Shown here: positions 42,420 through 50,972 of the stretch, piece after piece | How the letters are laid out: each line of letters opens with the position of its first letter | Numbering within the stretch: position 1 is the first letter of the stretch | Origin: JAKPQE01 sp041397845 | GTDB taxonomy: Bacteria > Pseudomonadota > Alphaproteobacteria > Rhizobiales > JAKPQE01 | Direction of reading: 5' to 3' | Length of the DNA stretch: 64,000 nucleotides | Assembly (NCBI GenBank): GCA_041397845.1 | Contig: JAWKVW010000019.1 | Coordinates: forward strand, 1 to 64,000 | The notes under the pieces: generated by a model | The model's database searches: none | Told to the model about the DNA's origin: nothing | What the model saw: the letters and a program-made list of their open reading frames with translations, nothing else | Made by a program: the position numbers and the translations under genes

Positions 42420-42956
42420 TCAAATGCCGTCGGTGTTTTTCCCGTCGCGGCGCTGATAGACGATGAAACTGAATTCCGCGTTATCACGCGGCCCGCGCGT
42501 GCCTTTGACGCGGCTTTCCTCGCGCCAGACGGCCGGATCTATTGCCGGAAACCGGGTGTCGCCGTCCGGTGCCGCGTGAACCTTCGTGACGTAAAGCGTG
42601 TCGGCGCCGGCAAGCGTTGCCGCGTAGATCTCGCCGCCGCCGATGACGGCGATCTCGTCGACGCCACGGGCCTCGGCGAGACGGCGCGCCTCGGCGAGCG
42701 CCGCCTCGATGCTGCCGGCAACGGTGACGCCATCGGCGGCAAAGTCCGGGTCGCGGGTGATGACGATGTTGTCGCGCCCATCGAGCGGCCGGCCGATCGC
42801 CGCGAAAGTCTTGCGGCCCATGATGATCGGCTTGCCCATGGTCAGGCGGCGGAATTCCTTCAGGTCGGACGACAGGCGCCAGGGCATGCCGCCGTCGGCG
42901 CCGATGACGCCGTTCTCGGCAACGGCGACGACATGAACGATGCGCGGCGCGGCCAT
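42420..42956 (-). CDS. folA: Dihydrofolate reductase
   Basis: The 178-residue enzyme reduces dihydrofolate to tetrahydrofolate with NADPH, recycling the product of ThyA. The landmarks are VHVVAVAENGVIGADGGMPW, SSDLKEFRRLTMGKPIIMGR with the catalytic Asp, and GVDEIAVIGGGEIYAATL, DTLYVTKVHA. It starts on the last base of the GNAT gene stop (TAATG) and so belongs to a thyA-GNAT-folA operon. Its length is normal. Confidence 0.95.
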   Translation of the reverse strand: MAAPRIVHVVAVAENGVIGADGGMPWRLSSDLKEFRRLTMGKPIIMGRKTFAAIGRPLDGRDNIVITRDPDFAADGVTVAGSIEAALAEARRLAEARGVDEIAVIGGGEIYAATLAGADTLYVTKVHAAPDGDTRFPAIDPAVWREESRVKGTRGPRDNAEFSFIVYQRRDGKNTDGI

Positions 42957-43438
42957 TACCGGCGCTCCGCCAGCCGGTCGAGGGCGTCACCGGTGACGCG
43001 GAACACGGTCCACTCGTCCATCGCGACGGCGCCGATCGACTTGTAGAAATCGATGGCCGGGGTGTTCCAGTCGAGCACCGACCATTCGAGGCGACCGAGA
43101 TTTTCGGCCTTGCAGCGGGCGGCGAGGCCGGAGAGCAGCGCCTCGCCAACGCCGCGCCGGCGCGCCTCGGGCCGCACGTAGAGATCCTCGAGATAGAGGC
43201 CGTTGCGGCCGAGGAAGGTGGAGAAATTGTAGAACCAGAGGGCAAAGCCGGCCGGCGCGCCGTCGAGTTCGGCGATGTCGCAAAAGACGCGGGGCGCGGC
43301 CGCAAACAGCGCGGCGGCAAGGCCCCCGGCGGTCGCCTCGACCATGTGCGAGAGCTTTTCGTATTCGGCAAGGTCCCGGATGAAGCCGAGGATCGTTGCC
43401 TCGTCGCCGGGGCGGGCGGGGCGGATCGTAACGGTCAT
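42956..43438 (-). CDS. GNAT-family N-acetyltransferase
   Basis: The 160-residue GNAT protein has a clear acetyl-CoA-binding motif A (LYVRPEARRRGVGEALLSGL) and a C-terminal strand motif (NTPAIDFYKSIGAVAMDEW). The overall sequence resembles diamine/thialysine acetyltransferase-like proteins (GLYLEDLYVRPEARRRG), but the substrate is unknown. It overlaps both thyA (4 bases) and folA (1 base), so its expression is tied to nucleotide and folate metabolism. Confidence 0.88.
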   Translation of the reverse strand: MTVTIRPARPGDEATILGFIRDLAEYEKLSHMVEATAGGLAAALFAAAPRVFCDIAELDGAPAGFALWFYNFSTFLGRNGLYLEDLYVRPEARRRGVGEALLSGLAARCKAENLGRLEWSVLDWNTPAIDFYKSIGAVAMDEWTVFRVTGDALDRLAERR

Positions 43439-44229
43439 ACCGAGACCTCGGCCTTGATGTGCGGATGCGGGTCATAGCCCTCGAGCGTGAAATGCTCGAA
43501 GCGATAATCGAAGAGCGAGGCGATGCCCGGCGCGATGCGCATCACCGGCAGGGCGCGCGGCTCGCGAGAGAGCTGCAGACGGGCCTGATCGAGATGGTTC
43601 GTATAGAGGTGCGCGTCGCCGAAGGTATGGACGAAATCGCCGGGCTTCAGGCCGGTGACCTCTGCCACCATCATCGTCAGCAGCGCATAGGAGGCGATGT
43701 TGAACGGCACGCCGAGGAAGACGTCGGCCGAGCGCTGGTAGAGCTGGCAGGAGAGGCGGCCCTCGGCGACGTAGAACTGGAACAGGCAATGGCAGGGCGG
43801 CAGGGCCATGCGATCGACGTCGGCCGGGTTCCAGGCGGTGACCATCAGGCGGCGGGAATCGGGATTGCGGCGGATCTGGTCGACGAGACTGGTGATCTGG
43901 TCGATGGTGCCGCCGTCGCGGGCCGGCCAGGAGCGCCACTGGTGGCCGTAGACCGGCCCGAGATCGCCATTCTCGTCGGCCCACTCGTTCCAGATCGAAA
44001 CGCCGTTTTCCTTCAGGTAGGCGATGTTGGTATCGCCGGAGAGGAACCACAGCAGCTCGTGGATGATCGACTTCAGATGCAGCTTCTTGGTGGTGACGAC
44101 CGGGAAGCCCTCGGCAAGGTCAAAGCGCATCTGATGACCGAACACCGACAGCGTGCCCGTGCCGGTGCGGTCTTCCTTGCGCACCCCCTCCTGGAGAATG
44201 CGGCGAACGAGATCCAGATATGCCTTCAT
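43435..44229 (-). CDS. thyA: Thymidylate synthase ThyA
   Basis: ThyA methylates dUMP to dTMP using methylenetetrahydrofolate. The 264-residue product has the full set of motifs: RTGTGTLSVFGHQMRFDLAE, HELLWFLSGDTNIAYLKENG, the catalytic Cys in MALPPCHCLFQFYV, and QLYQRSADVFLGVPFNIASY. Its length equals that of the E. coli enzyme. The ATG at 44229 starts the conserved MKAYLDLVRRILQEG; a longer open frame upstream has no similarity. It is the first gene of thyA-GNAT-folA, divergent from the FKBP-methyltransferase gene 94 bases away. Confidence 0.96.
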   Translation of the reverse strand: MKAYLDLVRRILQEGVRKEDRTGTGTLSVFGHQMRFDLAEGFPVVTTKKLHLKSIIHELLWFLSGDTNIAYLKENGVSIWNEWADENGDLGPVYGHQWRSWPARDGGTIDQITSLVDQIRRNPDSRRLMVTAWNPADVDRMALPPCHCLFQFYVAEGRLSCQLYQRSADVFLGVPFNIASYALLTMMVAEVTGLKPGDFVHTFGDAHLYTNHLDQARLQLSREPRALPVMRIAPGIASLFDYRFEHFTLEGYDPHPHIKAEVSV

Positions 44230-44323
44230 GACACCGCTTATAGGGCGATTCCCGCTTCGACCCACGGCAAATTCGGTGGCCGGGCGGGTATGCACAGAAA
44301 TGAACAGGGAGGCATAGGACAGG

Positions 44324-45574
44324 ATGGCGGAAACCGGATCGAACACTGCCGGGGCGCATGTCGCGATCGGCCCGAATTCCCTCGCGCTTGTCGATTTCAT
44401 CCTTGAGTGGGAGCGGGGTGGCGTTGCCCATCGCACCGAGAAGCGGCACCGGCGGATCAACCTCTGGCGCGATTTCTTTCCGGCCGGGCTCGACGAGGCG
44501 CTGTCTGGCGCCCGCGCCGGCGATATCGTGACGATCGACTGCCCGCCGGGATCGCTGGTGCCGGACCATGTCGCCTCGGATGTCTTCGAAATACCGCTCT
44601 CGGCGTTCCGCGCCGAGCTTTTGCCGGGGACGCGGGTGGCGCCGGATTTCGGCCGGTTCTTCCCGCGCGGGGTGCTGGAGGGGGTGCGCGGCACATTCCG
44701 GCAGGACCGGCGGCCGTTTCGATGTCTCGACCTTGCCGAGGGTCGACTGACGGTCGATTTCAACCATTCCTTCGCGGGCATTGCCGCCCGGCTCAGCGTC
44801 CATGTCCTCGGCGTTGCCGAGCAGGCCGACGATGTTGGCGGCCGCTCGACCGACTGGGCCCGGGAAGTGACCGACGGACCGGGTATCGAGGCGCGGGCGA
44901 ACGGGCTGCCGACGGATTTCTTCTACGACGGCGCGTTCGAGCGGGTCGCCGAGGACGATGATGCGGTGTTCTATGCAAAGCCGCGGATGACCGTGCACCT
45001 CGACAGCGCGGCGCTCGGCCTCGTCACCGACCTCTACCGGCAGCAGCTCGGCGATGGCATGGCGGTGCTCGACCTGATGGCGAGCCTGCATTCGCATCTG
45101 CCGGAGGAACGGGCGCTGCGGCGGGTCGCCGGGCTCGGCCTCAACGAGGCGGAACTCGCGGCAAACGGGCGACTCACGGATTACGTCGTTCACGACCTCA
45201 ACGCCCGGCCGGCATTGCCCTATGACGATGGCGAGTTCGACGCTGTGGTCTCGACGGTGTCGGTCGAATACCTGACTGATCCGATTGCGGTTATCGGCGA
45301 TGCCGGGCGCGTGCTGAAGCCGGGCGGGACGCTGGCGCTGACATTCTCGCATCGCTGGTTTCCGCCGAAGGTTATCGCCGTCTGGCGCGAAGTACATCCG
45401 TTCGAACGGATCGGACTTGTTGCCGAATACGTTCTGCGGACCGGTCTATTCGAGGAGGTGCGGACGCTGTCGATCGAAGGGCTGCCGCGGCCGGCGGACG
45501 ACCCCTATGCGGCCAGCGAGGCCCATTCCGACCCCGTGTTCGCGGTCGTCGCGCGGCGTGGCGGAGGGCATTAA
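44324..45574 (+). CDS. SlyD/FKBP-like domain fused to a SAM-dependent methyltransferase
   Basis: The 416-residue protein has two parts. Residues 17-165 align with SlyD-type FKBP prolyl isomerases: a starting strand like SlyD, AGLDEALSGARAGDIVTI (54-71) matching the flap-preceding helix, and VDFNHSFAGIAARLSVHVLG (144-163) matching the SlyD VDGNHxLAG strand. Residues 230-400 form a class I methyltransferase with an atypical motif I, AVLDLMASLHSHLPE, plus HDLNARPALPYDDGEFDAVV and AGRVLKPGGTLALTFSHRW. The methyltransferase part resembles a conserved hypothetical family; substrates of either half are unknown. No signal peptide is present. The two halves in one chain suggest methylation or folding of a protein partner, which is inference. 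Confidence 0.72.
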   Translation: MAETGSNTAGAHVAIGPNSLALVDFILEWERGGVAHRTEKRHRRINLWRDFFPAGLDEALSGARAGDIVTIDCPPGSLVPDHVASDVFEIPLSAFRAELLPGTRVAPDFGRFFPRGVLEGVRGTFRQDRRPFRCLDLAEGRLTVDFNHSFAGIAARLSVHVLGVAEQADDVGGRSTDWAREVTDGPGIEARANGLPTDFFYDGAFERVAEDDDAVFYAKPRMTVHLDSAALGLVTDLYRQQLGDGMAVLDLMASLHSHLPEERALRRVAGLGLNEAELAANGRLTDYVVHDLNARPALPYDDGEFDAVVSTVSVEYLTDPIAVIGDAGRVLKPGGTLALTFSHRWFPPKVIAVWREVHPFERIGLVAEYVLRTGLFEEVRTLSIEGLPRPADDPYAASEAHSDPVFAVVARRGGGH

Positions 45575-45794
45575 CCGGAGTAGAGTCGTTCCAGGCACCG
45601 GAGAAGTCCCTGTATAGACTGCCATATCAGTAGTTTTGACAGGCGATATTATGTAGCCGTGAAACCTTGTATTCACGATTACCGTGTACTTTACCCTCGG
45701 GGGATCGAAAGATTGAGCCGTGGGGCCATTCTTGTGTTCGATCAACACCGGGTGGGCCGGTCGACGCGGGCGGATGGCGTCGGGGAGTGGGTGC

Positions 45795-46529
45795 ATGCCG
45801 AACAAGATGAGCGGGCCGCATTTCTGTATGGGAACGGCGCGCAACATCGCGGACAAGATCTTCAGGGAGCTGACGCGCAAGGCGCAGCTCTCCGGCGGCA
45901 CGCTGACGCTTTCCGACATCGAGAAGCTGTCCGAGTCGTTCAACGACAAGATCGCCGGCAACACCCAGGTCTTCGAGCGCGTCTACAACGAATGCGTCTC
46001 GACCCATCAGGGCAGTGCGTCGCGGATGTTCAACCGCAAGACCCTGCCGGGTTTCGTGGTCTTTGCCTACACCGTCGACGTGATGAAGGGTGCTTTTCCC
46101 TCGCAGGGCGCGCGCAGCGGCAAGGGCTGGTATACCCATCTTGCCGACGCACTCATCGTCTATGCCAAGGATCGCCTCGATATCGACATTCCGGCGACGG
46201 TGAATGCCGCCTATGACCGCATGTCGGTGGAGCGCGGCCAGGCGATGACCATCGACGATGTCGTCAAGGCTGCGGAAGTGGCTGAAATCATCGGCAAGTT
46301 CATCGTGCAGCTTCGCGGCGCCACCAATGACGGCGCCGACACGGAAAAGATGAGCACCGCGATCAACGACCAGCTCCGGGCCGACCTGAAGCTCGTCGGC
46401 GCCTCGACGCTGCTTGTCAACAACGTTCAGACCCGCGATTTCGTGCGCCGGCTGGAAGCTGAAAAATACGCCAATCCCTACCGCAAGGCGATCTATCTGG
46501 CCGAGGCCACCTGCCAGAAATGCGCCTGA
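45795..46529 (+). CDS. Hypothetical protein, 244 residues
   Basis: No family is recognised. The product looks soluble and mainly helical (ARNIADKIFRELTRKAQLSG, MTIDDVVKAAEVAEIIGKFI), without signal peptide or membrane segment, and ends in CQKCA, a C-X2-C pair at the extreme C-terminus. G/C third-position bias supports real coding. The ATG at 45795 follows GGGGAGTGG; another at 45807 is possible. Upstream, about 45600-45720 is AT-rich and contains GTGAA and TTCAC arms around 45660, probably the promoter region. It stands alone between the fusion methyltransferase and the acyl-CoA dehydrogenase gene. Confidence 0.75.
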   Translation: MPNKMSGPHFCMGTARNIADKIFRELTRKAQLSGGTLTLSDIEKLSESFNDKIAGNTQVFERVYNECVSTHQGSASRMFNRKTLPGFVVFAYTVDVMKGAFPSQGARSGKGWYTHLADALIVYAKDRLDIDIPATVNAAYDRMSVERGQAMTIDDVVKAAEVAEIIGKFIVQLRGATNDGADTEKMSTAINDQLRADLKLVGASTLLVNNVQTRDFVRRLEAEKYANPYRKAIYLAEATCQKCA

Positions 46530-46557
46530 CGCGGCGCCTTTCCCCCTGCTTCTCCCA

Positions 46558-46585
46558 TTGACACCGTGCCCGGAGCGGCAATTAT
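46558..46585 (+). promoter_or_regulatory. Promoter of the isovaleryl-CoA dehydrogenase gene
   Basis: TTGACA (46558-46563), a 16-base spacer and AATTAT (46580-46585) lie 37 bases before the start codon. A ribosome site AAAGGAAG precedes the ATG. The -35 element is a perfect match and the -10 a moderate one. Confidence 0.55.
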
Positions 46586-46622
46586 CGTTCGTCCCGTCCT
46601 GTAGCGACAAAAAGGAAGAACG

Positions 46623-47795
46623 ATGCTCCGGAACGATCTGCCGACCTTCGATTTCGGCCTCGGCGAAACTGCCGACATGCTGCGCGACACCGTGCGGGCC
46701 TTCGCCAATGACCGGATTGCGCCGCGCGCCGACGAGATCGACCGGACCAACACCTTCCCGCGCGATCTCTGGCCGGAAATGGGCGCCCTCGGGCTGCACG
46801 GCATCACGGTCGAGGAGGAGTATGGCGGCACCGGGCTCGGCTATCTGGAGCATTGCATCGCCGTCGAGGAAGTCTCGCGGGCCTCGGCCTCGGTTGGCCT
46901 TTCCTACGGCGCGCACTCGAATCTCTGCATCAACCAGATCCGCCGCAACGGCAGCGAGGAGCAGAAGCGGCGCTATCTGCCCAAGCTGATGACCGGCGAG
47001 CATGTCGGCGCGCTGGCGATGTCGGAACCGGGCGCCGGCTCTGACGTCGTTTCGATGCGCACCCGGGCCGAGAAGAAGGGCGACCGCTACATTCTCAACG
47101 GCTCGAAGATGTGGATCACCAATGGTCCGATCGCCGATACGCTGGTCGTTTATGCCAAGACCGATCCGGCGGCCGGGCCGCGCGGCATCACGACCTTCCT
47201 CGTCGAGAAGGGCTTCAAGGGGTTCTCGACGGCACAGAAGCTCGACAAGCTCGGCATGCGCGGGTCGGACACGGGCGAACTCGTCTTCGAGGATTGCGAG
47301 GTGCCTGAGGAGAACGTCCTCGGCGTCGTCGGCAAGGGCGTCAACGTGCTGATGTCCGGTCTCGACTACGAGCGCGCGGTGCTTGCCGCCGGGCCGGTCG
47401 GCATCATGCAGGCGGCGGTCGACATCGTCATGCCGTATCTGCACGAGCGCCAGCAGTTCGGCCAGCCGATCGGCAATTTCCAGCTCATGCAGGCCAAGCT
47501 CGCCGACATGTACGTGGCGATGAACGCCAGCCGGGCGTATGTGTACGCGGTGGCGCGGGCGTGCGACGCCGGACGGACGACGCGCGAGGATGCCGCCGGC
47601 GCGATCCTCTTTGCCGCCGAGCGGGCAACGCAGGTGGCGCTCGACGCCATCCAGTGCCTCGGCGGCAATGGCTACATCAACGACTATCCGACGGGCCGCC
47701 TCCTGCGCGACGCCAAGCTCTACGAGATCGGCGCCGGCACGAGCGAGATCCGGCGGATGCTGGTCGGCCGCGAGCTGTTCAACAAGTCGGCCTGA
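46623..47795 (+). CDS. Isovaleryl-CoA dehydrogenase
   Basis: This is a 390-residue acyl-CoA dehydrogenase of leucine catabolism that oxidises isovaleryl-CoA to 3-methylcrotonyl-CoA with FAD, passing electrons to ETF. The motifs are GALAMSEPGAGSDVVSMRTR (FAD/substrate loop), YILNGSKMWITNGPIADTLV, RQQFGQPIGNFQLMQAKLAD and QCLGGNGYINDYPTGRLLRD. The catalytic Glu in SGLDYERAVLAAGP occupies the position specific to isovaleryl-CoA dehydrogenases rather than the usual C-terminal site. The downstream methylcrotonyl-CoA carboxylase genes are not in this window. Confidence 0.9.
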   Translation: MLRNDLPTFDFGLGETADMLRDTVRAFANDRIAPRADEIDRTNTFPRDLWPEMGALGLHGITVEEEYGGTGLGYLEHCIAVEEVSRASASVGLSYGAHSNLCINQIRRNGSEEQKRRYLPKLMTGEHVGALAMSEPGAGSDVVSMRTRAEKKGDRYILNGSKMWITNGPIADTLVVYAKTDPAAGPRGITTFLVEKGFKGFSTAQKLDKLGMRGSDTGELVFEDCEVPEENVLGVVGKGVNVLMSGLDYERAVLAAGPVGIMQAAVDIVMPYLHERQQFGQPIGNFQLMQAKLADMYVAMNASRAYVYAVARACDAGRTTREDAAGAILFAAERATQVALDAIQCLGGNGYINDYPTGRLLRDAKLYEIGAGTSEIRRMLVGRELFNKSA

Positions 47796-47834
47796 CGCGA
47801 TGGCGCGCCTGCGGCGCGCGATGGAGATACCGAG

Positions 47835-48176
47835 ATGCGGCTTTTCGCGGGCGTTCTCGCCCTTTCGTTCATTGCGCTGCCGGCAGCGGCCGGCCAGAGC
47901 CCGTATGACACGACCTTTGCGGTCGACAGCGGCTGGGGCGGCAAGGACATAGAGATGCGGGCCGAGCCGGAGGCGGGCTCGAAGGTCATCGGCACGCTGC
48001 CGAAGGATGCCAAGGGCATCATCCTGCGCTGGTGCCGGCCGGAGTTCAATTTCCGGAACTGGGCCTATGGCAGTCGCGAGGGGCGCAAGGGCCAGCTCAA
48101 GGACAAGGCCTGCGAGATCTCCTTTGACGGCAAGGTCGGCTTCGTCGACGGCGACAAGCTCGTTCCGGAAGACTGA
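47835..48176 (+). CDS. Secreted SH3-like domain protein
   Basis: The 113-residue protein has an N-terminal signal peptide (RLFAGVLALSFIALPAAAG) and a single bacterial SH3-like fold: MRAEPEAGSKVIGTLPKDAK, then a WCRPEFNFRNWAYGSR segment and KVGFVDGDKLVPED. Such domains bind peptidoglycan or proteins in the envelope. Two cysteines in the mature part could form a disulphide. It lies 39 bases after the acyl-CoA dehydrogenase gene and 35 before the DUF1489 gene. Confidence 0.75.
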   Translation: MRLFAGVLALSFIALPAAAGQSPYDTTFAVDSGWGGKDIEMRAEPEAGSKVIGTLPKDAKGIILRWCRPEFNFRNWAYGSREGRKGQLKDKACEISFDGKVGFVDGDKLVPED

Positions 48177-48211
48177 GGCCGCGCGCCGCGCCGGGGACAG
48201 GCAAGGGAGCG

Positions 48212-48646
48212 ATGGCGCTCAATCTCATCAAGCTTTGCGTCGGCGTCGAAACCGTCGAGGAACTTGCCGACTGGATCGCGCTGAAGCAGGCCGAACGGCG
48301 GGCGCGGGGCGAGCCGGCCGAGCAGATCCACACGACGCGGATGTTTCCGAAGCGGCGGGACGAGCTGCTCGACGGCGGGTCGCTCTACTGGGTGATCAAG
48401 GGCTTCGTGCAGGTTCGCCAGCGGCTTGTCGACCTGCGCGAACACACCGACGAGGCGGGCATTCCGCGCTGCCGGATCGTCATGGAGCCGGTGCTGCACG
48501 CGACCGAGATGCAGCCGCGCCGGCCGTTCCAGGGCTGGCGCTACCTTGCGGCCAAGGACGCGCCGAAAGACCTGCCGAAGGGCGGCGAGGCCGAGGGGCT
48601 CGACCCGGAGATGGCGCGGGCGCTGTCGGAGCTCGGGCTGCTCTAG
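48212..48646 (+). CDS. DUF1489 family protein
   Basis: The 144-residue cytoplasmic protein has the DUF1489 core: LNLIKLCVGVETVEELADWI, HTTRMFPKRRDELLDGGSLY, WVIKGFVQVRQRLVDLRE and RPFQGWRYLAAKDAPKDLP. The family is common in alphaproteobacteria and has no assigned function. A GGGAGCG ribosome site precedes the ATG. It converges on panC with a 32-base gap and no clear terminator. Confidence 0.88.
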   Translation: MALNLIKLCVGVETVEELADWIALKQAERRARGEPAEQIHTTRMFPKRRDELLDGGSLYWVIKGFVQVRQRLVDLREHTDEAGIPRCRIVMEPVLHATEMQPRRPFQGWRYLAAKDAPKDLPKGGEAEGLDPEMARALSELGLL

Positions 48647-48678
48647 AATTCTTCCGCTTTTCCCGGAAATGATCCAGT

Positions 48679-49515
48679 TCAGACGCCGATATTGTCGATG
48701 AGACGGGTCGCGCCGATGCGGGCGGCGGCGAGCAGGCGCACCGGCTCGGCCGAATGAGAAATCGGCGCCAGCGTCCCGGCATTGCGGGCGGCGACGTAGT
48801 CGACCTCGAAGCCGGCGCGGGCGAGGGCGGCGGCAGATGCGGCAGCGGCCTCGTCGGCATTGTCGCCGGCACGGATGCGCTCCGCGGCAGCCAGCAGCTC
48901 GCTGTGGATCAGCGGGGCGAGGGCGCGATCGTCATCGGAGAGGTAGGCGTTGCGCGACGACAGGGCGAGGCCGTCCTCCTCGCGCACCGTCGGTACGCCG
49001 ACGACCTCCATCGGCATGTCGAGATCGGCGACCATGCGCCGGACGACGAGAAGCTGCTGGTAGTCCTTCTCGCCGAAGAAGGCGAAGTCCGGCAGGACGC
49101 GCAGGAACAGCTTGGAGACGACGGTGGCGACGCCGCCGAAGAAATGCGGCCGGAAGTCGGTTTCCAGCCCCTCGGCCGGGCCGGACATGGCAAGGCGGGT
49201 GGCAAAGCCGGGCCGGTACATGTCGCTGGCGGCCGGAGCATAGGCAAGGTCGGCGCCGGCGGCGGCCAGCTTTTCGAGGTCGGCCTCGAGGGTGCGCGGA
49301 TAGCGGTCGAAATCCTCGTGCGGGGCGAACTGGGCCGGATTGACGAAGATCGTGACGACGACGCGGTTCGCGCGCCGGCGGGCATTTTCCACCAGGTTGA
49401 TATGGCCGTCATGAAGGGCGCCCATGGTCGGCACGACGGCGATGGTCTCGCCGGCGGCGCGCCAGGCGGCGACGGTCTCGCGCAAGTCGTCAAGGTCGTG
49501 AACGGCTCTGGTCAT
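48679..49515 (-). CDS. panC: Pantoate-beta-alanine ligase PanC
   Basis: PanC condenses pantoate with beta-alanine through a pantoyl-adenylate, the last step of pantothenate synthesis. The 278 residues include VVPTMGALHDGHINLVENA (with the HxGH nucleotidyl-transfer motif), TIFVNPAQFAPHEDFDRYPR, FFGEKDYQQLLVVRRMVADL and ALSSRNAYLSDDD (KMSKS-like). The ATG at 49515 follows GGGGGATCAGAAG; a GTG eleven codons upstream is less likely. panB is not adjacent. It is divergent from mipZ across 147 bases. Confidence 0.95.
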   Translation of the reverse strand: MTRAVHDLDDLRETVAAWRAAGETIAVVPTMGALHDGHINLVENARRRANRVVVTIFVNPAQFAPHEDFDRYPRTLEADLEKLAAAGADLAYAPAASDMYRPGFATRLAMSGPAEGLETDFRPHFFGGVATVVSKLFLRVLPDFAFFGEKDYQQLLVVRRMVADLDMPMEVVGVPTVREEDGLALSSRNAYLSDDDRALAPLIHSELLAAAERIRAGDNADEAAAASAAALARAGFEVDYVAARNAGTLAPISHSAEPVRLLAAARIGATRLIDNIGV

Positions 49516-49662
49516 CTTCTGATCCCCCGCAAGATCTTGTCGAAACACGGTTTCGCGGCCCCGGGTTTACCACGTCGGGAGTTCGGGTCCACGTCGATAT
49601 TGCGAAAAGACGGTCAAGTCAGCAGAATTGACGCAGACACAAGGGAAGGGCGGGCATTTCCC

Positions 49663-50583
49663 ATGCATGGGATCTACGAGGAGCCGAAATCGGCTCATGT
49701 CGTGGTGGTGGCGAACGAGAAGGGCGGCTCGGGCAAGTCGACCATCTCGATGCACCTCATTGTCGCGCTTCTGAACGCCGGGCAGTCGGTCGCCTCGATC
49801 GACCTCGATGCGCGCCAGGGCTCGCTCAGCCGCTATGTCGAGAACCGCCGGCGAACGTCGCTGAAGCTTGCCGGCGGCACGCTCGGCCTGCCGGAGCATT
49901 TCGCCATCGGCCGCGGCGAAGGCCAGCGCGTTGCAGAGCGCGAGGCGGCGGAGTTCGGTTTCTTTGCCGATGTGCTGGAGAAGGTGCAGCGCCGCGTCGA
50001 CTTCCTCGTCATCGATACGCCGGCCACCGACAGCTATCTGATGCAGCTTGCCCACTCGATGGCCGATACGCTGATCTCGCCGATGAACGACAGCTATGTC
50101 GACTTCGACGTGCTCGGCCGGGTCGACCCGGTGACCGGCGAGACGGTCGAGATCGGCCAGTATGGCAAGCTGGTGCGGGAAGCGGCGCGCAAGCGGCGGC
50201 TGATCGATGGCCGGCTGACCGACTGGGTGGTGTTGCGCAATCGCCTGACCCAGTTCGATTCACACAACAAGCGCCGGGTACATGCCAGCCTGAAAGCGCT
50301 GACCATGCAGCTCGGCTTCCGCCTGCACGAGGGATTGTCGGAGCGCGTCGTGTTCCGTGAACTGTTTCCGCTCGGGCTGACGGCGCTCGATCCGCTCGAT
50401 GCGGCGACGCTCGGGCGCGAGCCGAGCTTTTCCCATCTTGCCGCGCGGCAGGAGATCCGCTCGCTGCTTGCCGATCTGCGCCTGCCGATCGACGAGAAAG
50501 GCCGGCGCCGGGCCGAGGCCCGCGAAGCCTGGGCGCGCAGCCGGACAGAGCCGCTCGAGCATCAGGATATCTTCGTCAATTGA
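49663..50583 (+). CDS. mipZ: Division plane positioning ATPase MipZ
   Basis: The 306-residue ParA-like ATPase has a deviant Walker A (VVVANEKGGSGKSTISMHLI), the MipZ-specific SIDLDARQGSLSRYVENRR, the switch region DFLVIDTPATDSYLMQLAHS and DTLISPMNDSYVDFDVLGRV. MipZ forms gradients from the poles by contact with ParB-parS and blocks FtsZ assembly away from midcell. The ATG at 49663 starts MHGIYEEPKSAHVVVV; the upstream open frame is unrelated. A second ATG 4 bases on is out of frame. MipZ is restricted to alphaproteobacteria lacking Min, a strong taxonomic marker. Confidence 0.93.
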   Translation: MHGIYEEPKSAHVVVVANEKGGSGKSTISMHLIVALLNAGQSVASIDLDARQGSLSRYVENRRRTSLKLAGGTLGLPEHFAIGRGEGQRVAEREAAEFGFFADVLEKVQRRVDFLVIDTPATDSYLMQLAHSMADTLISPMNDSYVDFDVLGRVDPVTGETVEIGQYGKLVREAARKRRLIDGRLTDWVVLRNRLTQFDSHNKRRVHASLKALTMQLGFRLHEGLSERVVFRELFPLGLTALDPLDAATLGREPSFSHLAARQEIRSLLADLRLPIDEKGRRRAEAREAWARSRTEPLEHQDIFVN

Positions 50584-50588
50584 GAACG

Positions 50589-50618
50589 GCGGCCGGCGAT
50601 GCCAAGGCATCCGGCCGC
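50589..50618. terminator. Hairpin between convergent mipZ and a small minus-strand gene
   Basis: GCGGCCGG (50589-50596) and ATGCC (50599-50603) pair with GGCAT (50606-50610) and CCGGCCGC in the facing arm (to 50618), a 13-bp stem with a small bulge, 5 bases after the mipZ stop. No long T run follows in either direction. It may act as a bidirectional termination or 3'-end protecting structure. Confidence 0.5.
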
Positions 50619-50655
50619 TGACAGACTGGCGTGCCGCCATGCCCGACGGGCTGTC

Positions 50656-50916
50656 TCAGAAGCCGAATTCGACGGCCGGACGACCCTCGGGGTTCAGTAC
50701 ACGCAGCTTGATCTCGCAGACCGGCCGCATGGAGCGGCGGGTGCGGGCCTGATGGGTCAGCAACAGGCCGACGACGTCCTGCGGGCGGCGGCCGGTGCCG
50801 GGGCGGCGAAATTCCGGGAGACGGACGGCTTCCTGCCGGTTCGAGCGCGCTCCCACCCCGACAAAGCCACCGAACTTGCGGCCAAAATCGAGGATGCTGG
50901 TCGACTGGTTTTCCAT
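50656..50916 (-). CDS. Small hypothetical protein, 86 residues
   Basis: This minus-strand frame fills most of the mipZ-carboxypeptidase gap. Nearly all codons end in G or C, as in neighbouring genes, which supports coding. The product starts MENQSTSILDFGRKFGGFVG, is rich in Arg and Gly, and ends in RPVCEIKLRVLNPEGRPAVE plus three residues. No family is recognised. The start could be ATG 50916 or GTG 50922; GAGGG lies upstream on the minus strand. It lies 56 bases downstream of the carboxypeptidase stop and could share its transcript. Confidence 0.55.
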   Translation of the reverse strand: MENQSTSILDFGRKFGGFVGVGARSNRQEAVRLPEFRRPGTGRRPQDVVGLLLTHQARTRRSMRPVCEIKLRVLNPEGRPAVEFGF

Positions 50917-50972
50917 GGACACGGCTACTTGCCCTCTGACGCAACGCAACAGCTACAGACGCAACCCGTTCC

